A stretch of DNA of 64,000 nucleotides from Populus alba (GCF_005239225.2 NC_133300.1:16025875-16089874); one strand, 5' to 3'; shown: positions 1 through 11,160, counted from the first letter of the stretch. Numbers and translations are program-made. Notes: generated from the sequence alone by a model not told the origin.

Positions 1-1660
1 GAGAAGGGGCACTTCCTAAAGATATTGGCTTCTTATCTTCTTTGAGGTCTTTAGATCTGAGCCAGAATAACTTTGTTAGCCTGCCTCAAAGCATAAATCA
101 GCTTTTTGAATTGGAAATGCTTGTCTTGGAGGATTGCACGATGCTTGAATCATTGCCTGAGGTTCCATCTAAAGTTCAAACAGTAAAGTTGAGTGGTTGT
201 ATAAGCCTAAAAGAAATTCCAGATCCGATAAAGCTAAGTAGTTCCAAAATCTCAGAGTTCGTATGTCTTAAGTGCTGGGAATTGTACAATCATAATGGCC
301 AAGATAGCATGGGGTTGACCATGCTTGAAAGATACCTAAAGGTCTTCTCTTAATCATACCCCAACCTTTTTGTATCTCTCTCCCTCTCCCACTACCTATC
401 TAACATTTTGGTTTTTCATGGTACAGGGTTTGTCTAATCCAAGACCTGGATTTGGTATCGCTGTTCCAGGAATTGAAATTCCAGGCTGGTTTAACCATCA
501 AAGTAAGGGATCTTCAATTAGTTTGCAAGTGCCTAGTTGGAGCATGGGGTTTGTTGCGTGTGTTGCATTCAGTGCGAATGGTGAAAGTCCTTCTCTTTTT
601 TGTCATTTCAAAGCCAATGGAAGAGAGAATTATCCTTCGCCGATGAGTATTAGTTGTAACTCTATCCAAGTTGTTTCAGATCATATTTGGCTGTTCTTTC
701 TATCTTTTGATTACCTTAAAGAGCTTAAAGAATGGAAGCATGGATCCTTTAGCAACATTGAGTTGGCATTTCATTCTTCCCAGCCAGGAGTAAAGGTGAA
801 GAATTGTGGTGTCTGTTTGTTATATTCTCCATCATCTCAATCTTCTGCCCATTTTATTGTTGCAAGCAATGAAGCATCTTCTTCATATGAAGCTTCTTTA
901 TCGGTGTCTTCATCTTACCGTCAATGGATGGAAGATTTTTTCCTTAGCTTCAGAGGCGCAAACACTAGCAATGATTTCACCCATTTAAATACAGCTCTAG
1001 CCCTGAGAGTCATTATTCCAGACGACAAGGAACTAGAGAAAGTGATGGAAATTAGATCAAGACTCCTAGAGGCCATTGAAGAATCAGGGCTGTCAATTAT
1101 TATATTTGCAAGAGATTGTGCTTCTTTACCTTGGTGCTTTGAAGAACTTGTCAAGATTGTCGGATTCATTGATGATATGAGATCGAACACTGTATTTCCA
1201 GTTTCTTATCATGTCAAACAATCAAAGATAGATGATCAAACAGTGAGTTACACAATTTCCTTTCATAAGAATGAAGAAAATTCCAGGGAAAACGAGGAGA
1301 AGGTACAAAGATGGATGTATACTCTCAGTGAAGTTGAGAGTTCATCTGGATCGAGATCAGTGGAAAGGTATCATTACTTTTATTTTATACCTCGACCTAT
1401 CAACCACTTCAAGTAAATGAAACTGGGAATACTAAAAGATAAGAACTTAATGTCAACAAAGTTAGAAAAATATGTTCTCGTGTTTGAAAAGATATAAAAA
1501 AAAAATCAGTATTAGATCTATGCTCTTTATAACATTCATTCTATGTATAGGTTTACCATGCAGGGATGGGAAGAGTGTCCAGGTCTCAGGTACTTTTTCC
1601 AGCTTTCAGCTTTCATGTATAGCTTTGCTTGTGTATAGTTTAAAACACAAGATAAAATAA
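1..1660 (+). CDS. TNL gene A, 3' portion (LRR, C-JID, C-terminal TIR); 5' end outside window
   Basis: This is the downstream half of an intracellular TIR-NBS-LRR immune receptor. The window opens inside the last LRR exon, whose reading frame starts at base 3 and ends with the codon at 339-341. A canonical 85-bp phase-0 intron follows (GT at 342, AG at 425-426). The next exon, 427-1367, encodes the C-JID post-LRR domain, with its typical 'PGIEIPGWFNHQ' motif near the start, and then a second TIR-like domain. A phase-2 donor lies at 1368. A possible last exon, 1564-1660, follows an AG at 1562-1563, keeps frame and ends in TAA; it is weaker because its sequence matches nothing I recognise. This is the only copy in the window with no lesion across C-JID and C-TIR. 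The same exon layout recurs in loci B, D and E. Confidence 0.85.
931..1367 (+). CDS. C-terminal TIR-like domain of gene A
   Basis: This stretch lies in the same exon as the C-JID. It aligns along its length with an N-terminal TIR exon: 'FFLSFRGANTSNDF' matches '[14 protein letters not shown]', and 'FARDCASLPWCFEELVKI' matches '[18 protein letters not shown]'. The Glu aligned with the catalytic Glu of plant TIR NADases is kept (codon 1144-1146). The alpha-A Ser-His pair is lost ('FTHL' in place of 'FTSHL'). The BB-loop 'LERGKTI' is replaced by 'LEKVMEI'. The domain is therefore probably catalytically weak or dead; that is inference. TNLs with a C-terminal TIR have been reported from Populus genome surveys, as far as I recall. 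Confidence 0.8.
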
Positions 1661-1984
1661 TCTTATTGTTAAAATTGAATTGCTGAATAGACTAAGCTCA
1701 CTCTAGTCATACAAAGCAATGGTTAATGTACTTGATACAAAGAATAGGAAGCAAACAAACTGAACTATGAAGTACAAAATTCCAAAGTTAGCACAAAAAT
1801 AAAGAAAAAAATTAGGGATGTATCCCAGTTCAATTGGTTGTTACTAGAAATAGTGCTACCAATTAAAATTTAATAAGTCTTGCTACTTCTAATTGTTGTT
1901 AGCTGAAAGTAGGGAAATTCTATGGTTTATAGACCCGGTTTTTAACTCAATTTAATATTCATTTGTGCCAAAATTTGGATTTTC
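1661..1984. other. Short intergenic spacer between TNL A and TNL B
   Basis: Only 324 bp separate the possible end of gene A from the ATG of locus B. The sequence is AT-rich and has no ORF. It does not match the 5' flank of locus E except for the last few bases before the ATG ('gattttc'). Locus B therefore seems to have lost or replaced the usual TNL promoter. Confidence 0.6.
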
Positions 1985-2472
1985 ATGGCTTCCACCAGCG
2001 TGCAAGGAATAACCTCATCTTCATCTTATCCTCCTCCACTGTATATGTATGATGTGTTCCTTAATTTTAGAGGCAAAGACACCCGGAACAACTTTACTAG
2101 TCATCTATATTCTAATCTGCAACAAAGAGGCATCGATGTATACATGGATGATAGGGAGCTCGAGAGAGGAAAGACCATCGAACCTGCTCTCTGGAAGGCC
2201 ATCGAAGAATCAAGGTTTTCTGTCATTATATTTTCAAGAGATTACGCTTCTTCACCATGGTGCTTGGATGAACTTGTCAAGATTGTTCAGTGCATGAAAG
2301 AGATGGGGCAAACTGTTCTGCCAGTTTTTTATGATGTGGATCCCTCAGAGACATATGAGAAAGCCTTCGGTGAGCATGAACAAAATTTCAAGGAAAATTT
2401 GAAGAAGGTCCAGATCTGGAAAGATTGTCTCTCTACGGTGACCAATCTATCTGGCTGGGACGTACGGAATAG
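1985..2472 (+). CDS. Locus B exon 1: N-terminal TIR domain
   Basis: The exon encodes a Ser-rich leader (residues 1-20) and a TIR domain from about residue 21. Visible elements are beta-A '[13 protein letters not shown]' (22-34), the alpha-A Ser-His pair (39-40), the BB-loop '[11 protein letters not shown]' (55-65) and the catalytic-site motif 'SPWCLDEL', with Glu96 as the presumed NADase glutamate. It ends 'GWDVRN' plus two bases of the next codon at an AG|GT donor (phase 2). Compared with loci D and E it lacks 18 nt (six residues) after 'DVDPSE', with the junction at 2350/2351. The same deletion is seen in fragment C. Confidence 0.9.
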
Positions 2473-5400
2473 GTAAATCATCCATCTACTTATTCTTATT
2501 CTCAAATCCTCCCTGGATTGTTTCATTGATGAACAAGCATGATAGTAAATGTGTATTTTTTTTTCATATGCATGAATTTTTATTTTTATTTTTGTATGAT
2601 ATTTTGAACTGATGTGATCAAGCATTTCTAATCTTTATATAAAACTTCTTTCTATTCTTAGGTTTTTCTTTATATTTTGAAAATAAAATAAATATTAAAA
2701 AAAAAATTAAATGTATAAAAATGTTGAAAAAACAAATCTAGCATAAAACAAATAAAAAGTTAGCTTAAAAAATTAAAAATTTGTGAAGAAATGACAGCAA
2801 ATTCATCATAAGAAATAAAAAATTGACCAAAGTTTTTGAATATGTTGGTTTTAGCTTTTTCAAAATAAAATAAAAAGATTTTCCATCTTGAATTAAAAAA
2901 TTCAAACTATTTATAAATCAAAGAGACAAATTTATTTTTAATTTTTTTGTGAATATTTTTATTTTTATATTTGGAATTAAAATTTGATAGGTGTCTTTCT
3001 TTTACTAATGGAGTGTAACAATGAATTTACTAATTTTTTCATTCTAAAAAAAATAAACTACTTATTAGGAACAATAAGTTCTTTTTATAAGGGCCAATAG
3101 TCATTATAGAATTGATAGGGCTAGTTTAGGCATTTTTTTACGGAATAATTACTTAGTTACCTTTAAAAGAAAAAATAAATAAATTAGCTATAGGGGCTCT
3201 TTTAAGATTTTTCACTTTTCAGGGTGCAATAAAATAACTTTATTTCCTTTAAAATTAAAAATACTTACCTTGTCTTCAAGGGCTTATTCATGCTTTTTTG
3301 TTATTGTTTTTTTTTTTTTGTGATAAAAAGAAAAAAGAAAAGTGGTTGGCTTGTTTTTAGAACACACAAGCTAGTAAGTTGTTCTGTCTTATTTAAGCAG
3401 CACGAGCAATGTCTTATGACACCCAAAAAAAAGCATTCATTGATTTTTTTCTGATTCATCATGACGTGACCTGCCTTTTTAAGTGGCATGTGTGGAGTAA
3501 TTTTTTCTGGTTTGGCACCAAATGACTTTCTTTTGTTTTGTCTTTATCCTCAAATTCCGCACCCGACCTTCTAAACTTGTATAGTAACCCTTCAATTTGG
3601 TTTTTTTTTTTTTTTTCATATTTGTTCTATTTTCTTTGAATTGATATTTTTTTTATATGAATTATTTTTTAGAATTGAAATTTGTTGTTAATTTTATACT
3701 TTTTAATTTTTTAATCTATTATATTTGATTCTCATTCTTTTGATTACTATTTATTTTATGTGAGATTATTTTTAAATTTTTTTGGCGATTTCATCCTTCA
3801 TTTTTTATTGTTTTGTTTTTTTTACCATGGAAATTTTTTAACGGATTGAGAATTGGGGACACGTTTAGGAGATTTGTCTAGGTTTGTTTTTTTTTTTTTT
3901 TAAGCTCATGTTTTTTTTTCCAGTTTCATTTTTTCAATATTTAATTTAATTAGAGACTGGGCTCTATTAATTTTTTTATTTTCTTTCTATAAGATTTTTA
4001 AATAATTTAAAAATAATCGGGGTTATCTTAAGTCTTTTTATTTCTTGCTATTTTTATAAAAATCCTTTTTTTAATTGAATATTTTTTTTTTATGTTTAGC
4101 TTTTAATATTTGGTTTATTGAAATTGGGCTCTATTTTATTTTGATATGGGTTCCATGGAGTTTTCATGGATTTGTGCTTTGATTGCGAGTTTCACAAGTT
4201 AACCATAGTTACTCCAGTTAGATCTAGTGTGTTGTCGACACAATTATATTTTTAAATAAATATATCATCCAATATATTATTATCTTAATATTTTAAAAGT
4301 GTTTTTCTAGCATGTATTGAATTTTTTACTTTCAAATACTATTATATTTTTTAAGGGTTAGAAAAAAATAATCCAACCCTTGAGGCCAAAAATCTAGTTA
4401 AAGAACTACACATTAAAGTGAAGTTTTCAACAAGTGGCAACTTATCATTAGTATTTAAGGTATGACATATAAGCTACATGAGTTTTTTCCCATGAAAAAA
4501 ATCATTTCTCAAAATACTATAGGTGGGAAAAAACTTTTCAAACTAGCACGGTTTCATCAATTGCATAGGTCTCACTTACGCAACTTCACACATGCAGGTC
4601 TCACATGTCAAAAAATCTTCCTTTCTTTTTTTGTTGGGTTGGTCCCTTGGTTTTTATATTAATGAAATGATCATTAATATTGAAATTAAATTTAAGATTG
4701 TATAAAAATTGAAAGACCAAATAAAAGATTAAACAAAGAAGAAAGATGAAGAAATGGGTTGTGAAAATTTGAGTTGTGAGAAGCATATGTGATATCAGTG
4801 CATGTCAAGGTGCGTGGATTGGATTTGCGCAACCACTTAAACTATGTTAGTCTGAGAAAGTTTTTAGGACTATGCTAATATGGGAAAAAACTTAAAAATT
4901 AATAAATTTAAAGCTATTTTTTTAAAGTTAATTATGCAAGATAATTGAAATTTTTGTTAAAAATAATTATAAAAATAACTTAGTTGTCGTCAAAAAATAT
5001 GATAGAATTCCATTTGCTTTTTGGTCTGTTAAAACCAAACTTAATGGATATTTTATTTCCTAGCTTTTGTTCTTGTGTCCATGCTTCTTTAGTAACTGTG
5101 TGATTTTATAGGCAATAAGATAGCTATTGTTAGGTTCATTCTTAGCATCTATACAATCCTAGTTCCTTTTTCAGTTTATTCTTTCCTTTTCCTCTCTGTT
5201 CTTTCTCAAAGGTTGGTGTATTATTATCTAGCTAACAACCATACATTTTCGGGCTACAATATGTTAATGTTTATTTTCCAATTATCACTATCTGATTTGA
5301 TTTTTGCACACAGAATGATTAATTTTTTCCACCATCATATGCAGGAACGAGTCGGAATCAATTAGAATAATTGTTGAATACATATGGTACAAACTAAGCA

Positions 5401-7565
5401 TCACTTTGCCAACAATTAGCAAAAATCTAGTTGGAATAGATTCTCGTCTAGAGGTATTAAATGGTTATATAGGTGAAGAAGTTGGTGAAGCAATCTTCAT
5501 AGGGATTTGGGGAATGGGTGGCATAGGTAAGACGACTGTTGTAAGGGTACTATATGATAGGATTCGTTGGAAATTTGAAGGCAGCTGCTTCTTAGCAAAT
5601 GTCAGAGAAGTTTTTGCTGAGAAAGATGGACCACGCCGTTTGCTGGAACAACTTCTTTCTGAAATCTTAATGGAACGTGCTAATATATGTGAAACTTATA
5701 GAGGGATTGAGATGATAAAGCGGAGGTTACGACTTAAAAAGATTCTTCTTATCCTTGATGATGTAGATGACAAAAAACAACTAGAATTCTTGGCTAAGGA
5801 GCCTGGATGGTTTGGTCCAGGGAGCAGAATTATCATAACAAGTAGACATACAAATGTGTTAACTGGAAATGATGATACTAAAATTTATAAGGCTAAGAAA
5901 TTGAATGATGATGATGCTCTTATGTTATTTAGCCAGAAAGCTTTCAAAAATGACCACCCTGTTGAAGATTTCATGGAACTATCCAAGCAAGTTGTGGGTT
6001 ATGCTAATGGCCTTCCACTGGCTCTTGAAGTTATAGGTTCATTTTTGTGTAGAAGAAGTATCCGTGAATGGAGAGGTGCAATTAATAGAATGAATGAGAT
6101 TCCTTACTGCAAAATCATTGATGTGCTTCGCATTAGTTTTGATGGTCTCCATGAATCAGATCAGAAAATATTTTTAGACATTGCATGTTTCTTGAAGGGG
6201 TTTAAAAAAGATCGAATAACAAGGATACTTGACAGCTGTGGATTCAATGCAAGTATTGGAATAATATTTCTTATTGAGAGATCTCTCATAAGTGTCTATG
6301 GGGATCGAGTCTGGATGCATAATTTATTACAGATAATGGGTAAGGAAATTGTTCGTTGTGAATCCCCTGAAGAGTTTGGAAGGCGCAGTAGATTGTGGAC
6401 ATACGAGGATGTCTGCCTTGCATTGATGGACAACACAGTGAGTAGCTGATAGAGAACATTATCCATAAGATTTCATAAAGTTTATTTTAATGTATGCTCC
6501 ATCTTAACTTTTTATTTGTTTTTAACTTGTATTCCCTTTTGGTTGACAGGGAAAAGAAAAAATAGAAGCCATTTTCTTAGACATGCCTGGAATAAGACGG
6601 AACATGAAAACCTTCTCTAAAATGAGCAGACTAAGATTACTCAAAATCAACAACGTGCAGTTTTCTGAAGGACCTGAAGATCTTTCCAACGAGTTACGAT
6701 TTCTTGAATGGCATTCTTACCCTTCAAAATCATTGCCAGTTGGTTTACATGTGGATGGGCTAGTTGAACTTCACATGGCTAATAGCAGTCTTGAGCAATT
6801 ATGGTATGGGTGTAAGGTGAGATCACCTAATTTAAGGGCCTTTGTATTTCTTTTTAACGTTTTCCTATATATGTATGATAGTAGTGTCCATATTTCTTCA
6901 CCCTTGCCTGATTGCAGAGTGCTGTTAATTTGAAAGTCATCAATCTCAGCAACTCACTAAACCTGTCCAAGACTCCAGATCTTACTGGAATTCCAAATCT
7001 CGAGAGTCTGATTCTTGAAGGTTGTAGAAGTTTGTCTGAGGTCCATCCATCACTCGGATATCACAAGAAGCTTCAATATGTGAATCTTATGGATTGCGAA
7101 AGTATTAGGATTCTTCCAAGCAACCTTGAAATGGAATCACTTAAAGTTTGCAATCTTGATGGATGCTCAAAATTTGAGAAGTTTCCAGATATAGTAGGAA
7201 ACATGAACTGTTTGATGCAGCTTTGTTTGGATGGGACAGGTATTGAAGAACTGCCTTCATCAATTCATCATTTGATTGGCTTAGAAGTATTAAGCATGAA
7301 AACCTGTAAGAACCTTAAAAGCATTCCGAGTAGCATAGGTTGCTTGAAATCCCTTAAAAAACTTGATTTGTTTGGCTGCTCTAAACTTGAAAATATACCA
7401 GAGAATTTGGGGAAAGTTAAAAGTTTGGAGGAGTTTGATGTAAATGGAACTTCAATAAGACAACTGCCAGCATCCATTTTTCTTTTAAAGAATCTTAAAG
7501 TATTATCTTTTACTAGATGCAAAAGAATAGCTGAGAGTCTCACGAATCAAAGGTTGCCTTCTTGA
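1985..7565 (+). CDS. TNL locus B: truncated TIR-NBS-LRR protein, four exons
   Basis: Four exons join with canonical GT-AG borders: 1985-2472, 5345-6437, 6550-6816 and 6918-7565. The total is 2496 nt, giving 831 residues plus stop. The order is TIR, NB-ARC, a short linker/first-LRR exon, then LRRs. Relative to locus E, the LRR exon has lost 68 bp just after 7558, which shifts the frame and gives TGA at 7563-7565. The predicted product therefore lacks the last LRRs, the C-JID and the C-TIR. Intron 1 is long (2873 bp); the others are about 100 bp. All upstream motifs are intact, so a shortened receptor or adaptor could still be made. Equally, this may be a pseudogene in decay. The upstream region lacks the promoter-like block found at locus E. 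Confidence 0.8.
2473..5344 (+). other. Locus B intron 1 (long, AT-rich, no gene)
   Basis: This intron is very AT-rich, with many poly-T and poly-A runs and no credible ORF. It is alignable by eye with intron 1 of loci D and E and with fragment C. The stretch around 3395-3420 is the empty-site equivalent of the MITE insertion in locus E. The acceptor is the 'tatgcag' ending at 5344. Confidence 0.75.
5345..6437 (+). CDS. Locus B exon 2: NB-ARC domain
   Basis: This nucleotide-binding switch domain shows, in order: linker '[15 protein letters not shown]', P-loop 'GMGGIGKTT' (5511-5537), RNBS-A '[14 protein letters not shown]', kinase-2 '[10 protein letters not shown]' (final Asp typical of TIR-class NLRs), RNBS-B 'GSRIIITSR', GLPL '[12 protein letters not shown]' and RNBS-D '[11 protein letters not shown]'. 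In place of MHD it has Met-His-Asn ('WMHNLL'). The exon is 1093 nt, identical in length to that of locus E. It joins exon 1 in phase 2 and exon 3 in phase 0 (donor GTGAGT at 6438). Confidence 0.92.
6550..7565 (+). CDS. Locus B exons 3-4: leucine-rich repeats, frameshifted end
   Basis: Exon 3 (6550-6816) begins '[14 protein letters not shown]' and carries the first LRR units, ending '[10 protein letters not shown]'. A 101-bp intron follows. Exon 4 starts at 6918 ('[13 protein letters not shown]') with regular plant LRRs of about 23-24 residues, such as '[23 protein letters not shown]'. The frame ends 'NQRLPS' at 7565. The cause is a net 68-bp loss between 'ggttgcc' (ends 7558) and 'gaagatattggc' (from 7564) relative to locus E at 53928-54000. 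Confidence 0.85.
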
Positions 7566-8933
7566 AGATATTGGCTGCTTATCTTCATTGAAGTCTTTAG
7601 ATCTGAGCCGGAATAACTTTGTTAGCTTGCCTAAGAGCATAAATCAGCTTTCTGGACTTGAAATGCTTGCCTTAGAGCATAAATCAGCTTTCTGGACTTG
7701 AAATGCTTGCCTTGGAGGATTGCACGATGCTTGAATCATTGCCTGAGGTTCCATCTAGAGTTCAAACGGTATATTTGAATGGTTGTATAAGCCTAAAAGA
7801 AATTCCAGATCCGATAAAGCTAAGTAGTTCCAAAAGATCAGAGTTCATATGTCTTAACTGTTGGGAATTGTACAATCATAATGGCCAAGACAACATGGGG
7901 TTGACGATGCTTGGAAGATACCTCAAGGTCTTCTCTTAATCATACCCCCAACCTTTTTGTATCTCTCTCCCTCTCCCTCTATTTATCTAACATTTTTGTT
8001 TTTCATGGTATAGGGTTTGTCTAATCCAAGACCTGGATTTGGTATCGTTGTTCCAGGAAATGAAATTCCAGGCTGGTTTAACCATCAAAGTAAGGGATCT
8101 TCAATTAGTTTGCAAGTGCCTAGTTGGAGCATGGGGTTTGTTGCGTGTGTTGCATTCAGTGCGAATGGTGAAAGTCTTTCTCTTTTTTGTCATTTTAAAG
8201 TCAATGGAAGAGAGAATTATCCTTCGCCGATGTGTATTAGTTGTAACTATATCCAAGTTCTGTCAAATCATATTTGGCTATTATATCTATCTTTTGATCA
8301 TCTGAAAGAGCTTAAAGAATGGAAGCATGAATCCTTTAGCAACATTGAGTTGACATTTTATTCTTTCCAGCCAGGAGTAAAGGTGAAGAATTGTGGTGTC
8401 TGTTTGTTATCTTATGTATATATTACACCACGACCATCTTCTACCCATTTTACTGTTACAAGCAAATAAGCAGCTTCTTCATTTAAAGCTTCTTTAGTTT
8501 TTTCTTCGTCGTACCATCAATGGAAGGCCAATGTTTTCCCTAGTAATGCTATCACCTATTTAAAGTCAGATCTAGCCCTGAGATTCATTGTGCCAGCCGA
8601 GAAGGAACCAGAGAAAGTAATGGCAATTAGATCAAGACTCTTTGAGGCCATTGAAGAATCATGGCTGTCAATTGTTATATTTTCAAGAGATTGTGCTTCT
8701 TTACCTTGGTGCTTTGAAGAGCTTGTCAAGATTGTCGGATTCATGGATGAGATGAGATCGGACACTGTGTTTCCAGTTTCTTATGATGTCGAGCAATCAA
8801 AGATAGATGATCAAATAGAGAGTTGCACAATTGTCTTTGATAAGAATGAAGAAATTCTCAGGGAAAACGAGGAGAAGGTACAAAGATGGATGGATATTCT
8901 CAGTGAAGTTGACATTTCATCTGGATCGAAAAG
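7566..8933 (+). pseudogene. Locus B remnant: end of LRR exon, C-JID and C-terminal TIR
   Basis: The sequence continues as a normal TNL 3' end but is out of frame with the upstream part. The rest of the LRR exon runs to 7927 and carries a 40-bp tandem duplication (repeat spacing seen at 7637 and 7677). Net change with the upstream deletion is -28 bp, so frame is not restored. An intron (7928-8013) and the C-JID exon from 8014 follow. That exon has a nonsense TAA at 8467-8469 where other copies read GAA. The C-TIR then continues in the same frame to a donor at 8934. It keeps 'LPWCFEELVKI' but has lost the beta-A 'FLSFRGA' segment, reading 'NVFPSNAITYLKS' instead. Confidence 0.82.
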
Positions 8934-11160
8934 GTATGTTAACAAATCTGCATTTTTTTCTTTTTTTTTTTTTGAATGGGAAAAACACCGTGCAAGGTTC
9001 AGTACACAATGGGGTTACAAGTTTTTTTTTCAAGGTAGATTATGAATTTCAGAAAAATTAATATTAAACTCATTGGAGTTTATGGTCTAGATTAAACCAA
9101 CATGTTTTAATATGGACGATATTGTTTACTTTTTTTTTTTTTTAGGTTTGTTTATAAATTCGAAGGGAAAAAAATATTGAATTGGTTGAGTGTATAATCT
9201 AGGTCACGAGTTGTTTTAAAAAAGTTGAGTATAAATTTATGAAAAAACAATTTCAACTTGGTTGAGGGTTTGTTTTTATAAAGATTGATCTTTTATGGTG
9301 TTGTGCATTTTTTAATTTTTGATTTTTTTTAAAGTTGAATATAAATTTAAGAAAAAACAATTATTGAACCTCGTTGAATTGATGATGCGAGTCATATATT
9401 AATTTTTTTTTAAGGTTTAAGAAAAAAAATATTGAACCCGATTGAGTTCATGAATGGACAGTTATTTTTTTTCTAATGTTGTTTTTTTTTTTTTTACTGA
9501 TATCTTGTTTTATATATCCTTTTTTAGATAATTTTCAATTTATGTTTCAATTAATATCACTAATATGTGATTTGTTTTGTTTATTTAACCTTCTTTTAAT
9601 ATAAATTGTTTTTTTGATAATGTTGTATGTATTTGTTTTTAAAGGTTGAATACAAATTTAAGAGAAAATAATATAGAGTCTGGTTGAGTTCATGGTCTGG
9701 GTCACATGTTTAATTTCTTTTTGGTTAATGGTTGAATACGAATTTAAAGGGAAAACAATATTGAACCCGGTTGAGTTCATACTCCGGGTCACAGATTTAA
9801 CGAGTTAAGCCACAACAACAAAACAATGTTTTTTTTTTTCCTGATATTGCTCTTTTTTTTTACTGATATTTTTTATATATATTCTTTAAAATATTTTTTA
9901 AATTTATGTTTTAATTAATATTCCTCATCTGTGATTATTTTTTTGTTTATTTATTTATTTTTGGATAGATATTTTTTATGGTGTTGTTCATATTTATTAT
10001 GATTCATTAATAAATTTTTTTATCTTTTTTGTATAAAAAGAACTTTATTTTTAAAAAAATAAAAAATATTTATTTTCAAATAACATAATATGTACAACAG
10101 CCTTGCATAATATATTTTCTATTTTTATTTTATTTAATCAATTTAATACGTGTGTTTTTTTTAATATCATTTGATTGAGTAAAAAAAATTAATTTTAATA
10201 AATAAATTCAAAAAATATAAATGTGTAAATGTTATGCTTTTAACACATTTGAATTTTTAATTTTATTTTTAGTTATCGTTACTATATTTTAGTTATTATT
10301 AATTCACATAGTTATCAATTTATTTGATTACATGTATGTATGATATTTTTTAATTTACAGTTTAAGTTTCTTTATGTATACAATTGCATAAAAAAAACAT
10401 GCATGCACAACTTTTTTGTAAGAGAAAAAAATATATGATCTATAAAAGAGCGTCATCTTATGTTTTTTCACAAACATCTTGCAACAAAAAAAAGGGTTAG
10501 TCGGCGTGGCCCTAACAAAATGTGGCAATTGGATTGGCTTGACTTAGTAGTCCCAACAACGCCTGGCCTTTGTTTCTTCTTCTTTTTTTCCTTTTATATG
10601 TTTTTTTTTAAAATTATATTTAGATTAACATCCCTTTTTTTTTTTTATGTTGTTTCACATCCTCTTTGAAATGATGATTATTTTTTAGTTATGCATTTAA
10701 TTTTTGAGAAAAATTTTCAGATTCATTTATAATTTTTTTAATCTTTTATACATAAGAACTTTATTCTTGAAAATAAAAATTTTTATTTTCAAATAATATT
10801 TCTAATATGTGCAGCCTTGCATTTTGTTTCTTATTCAATCAATTTAATATGTATATCTATTTTTATTATCGTTTGATTCAATAAAAAACTTGTTTTAATT
10901 AATAAATTTAGTAAATACAATCGCGTAAATATCTCGGCTTTCAAAATTAAATATCTTAATCTACACTTGTTTCTTGATTTTTCCACTTTTATTTTTTAGT
11001 TATAGTTTGTGATTTTTTTTTTACTTATTAACACACATAATTCTTGATTTATTTGATTACATTTATGCATATTTTTTTTCACTTAGAATTTTTTAAATAA
11101 AAAATATGTTGAAAAATTTTATCTGTTAATTTTTTATTAAATTTTTTTTAAACCCAACGA
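8934..11160. repeat. 3' flank of locus B, duplicated at the 3' flank of locus E; no gene
   Basis: This stretch is AT-rich, with many poly-T runs and recurring phrases such as 'gttgagttcatgg' and 'ttgaatataaatttaagag'. About 1.9 kb matches 55325-57190 closely enough to follow by eye. The match stops at the point where the LTR element has entered near 57191. Pieces of it also occur after locus D (38058-38130) and at 39779-39963. The ORFs here are low-complexity and not credible. Confidence 0.75.

Noticed and set aside
10460..10669. 69-codon ORF on the + strand in the 3' flank of B
   Set aside because: The end is poly-Phe from T runs, and the matching place near E (56800-56990) does not keep the frame.
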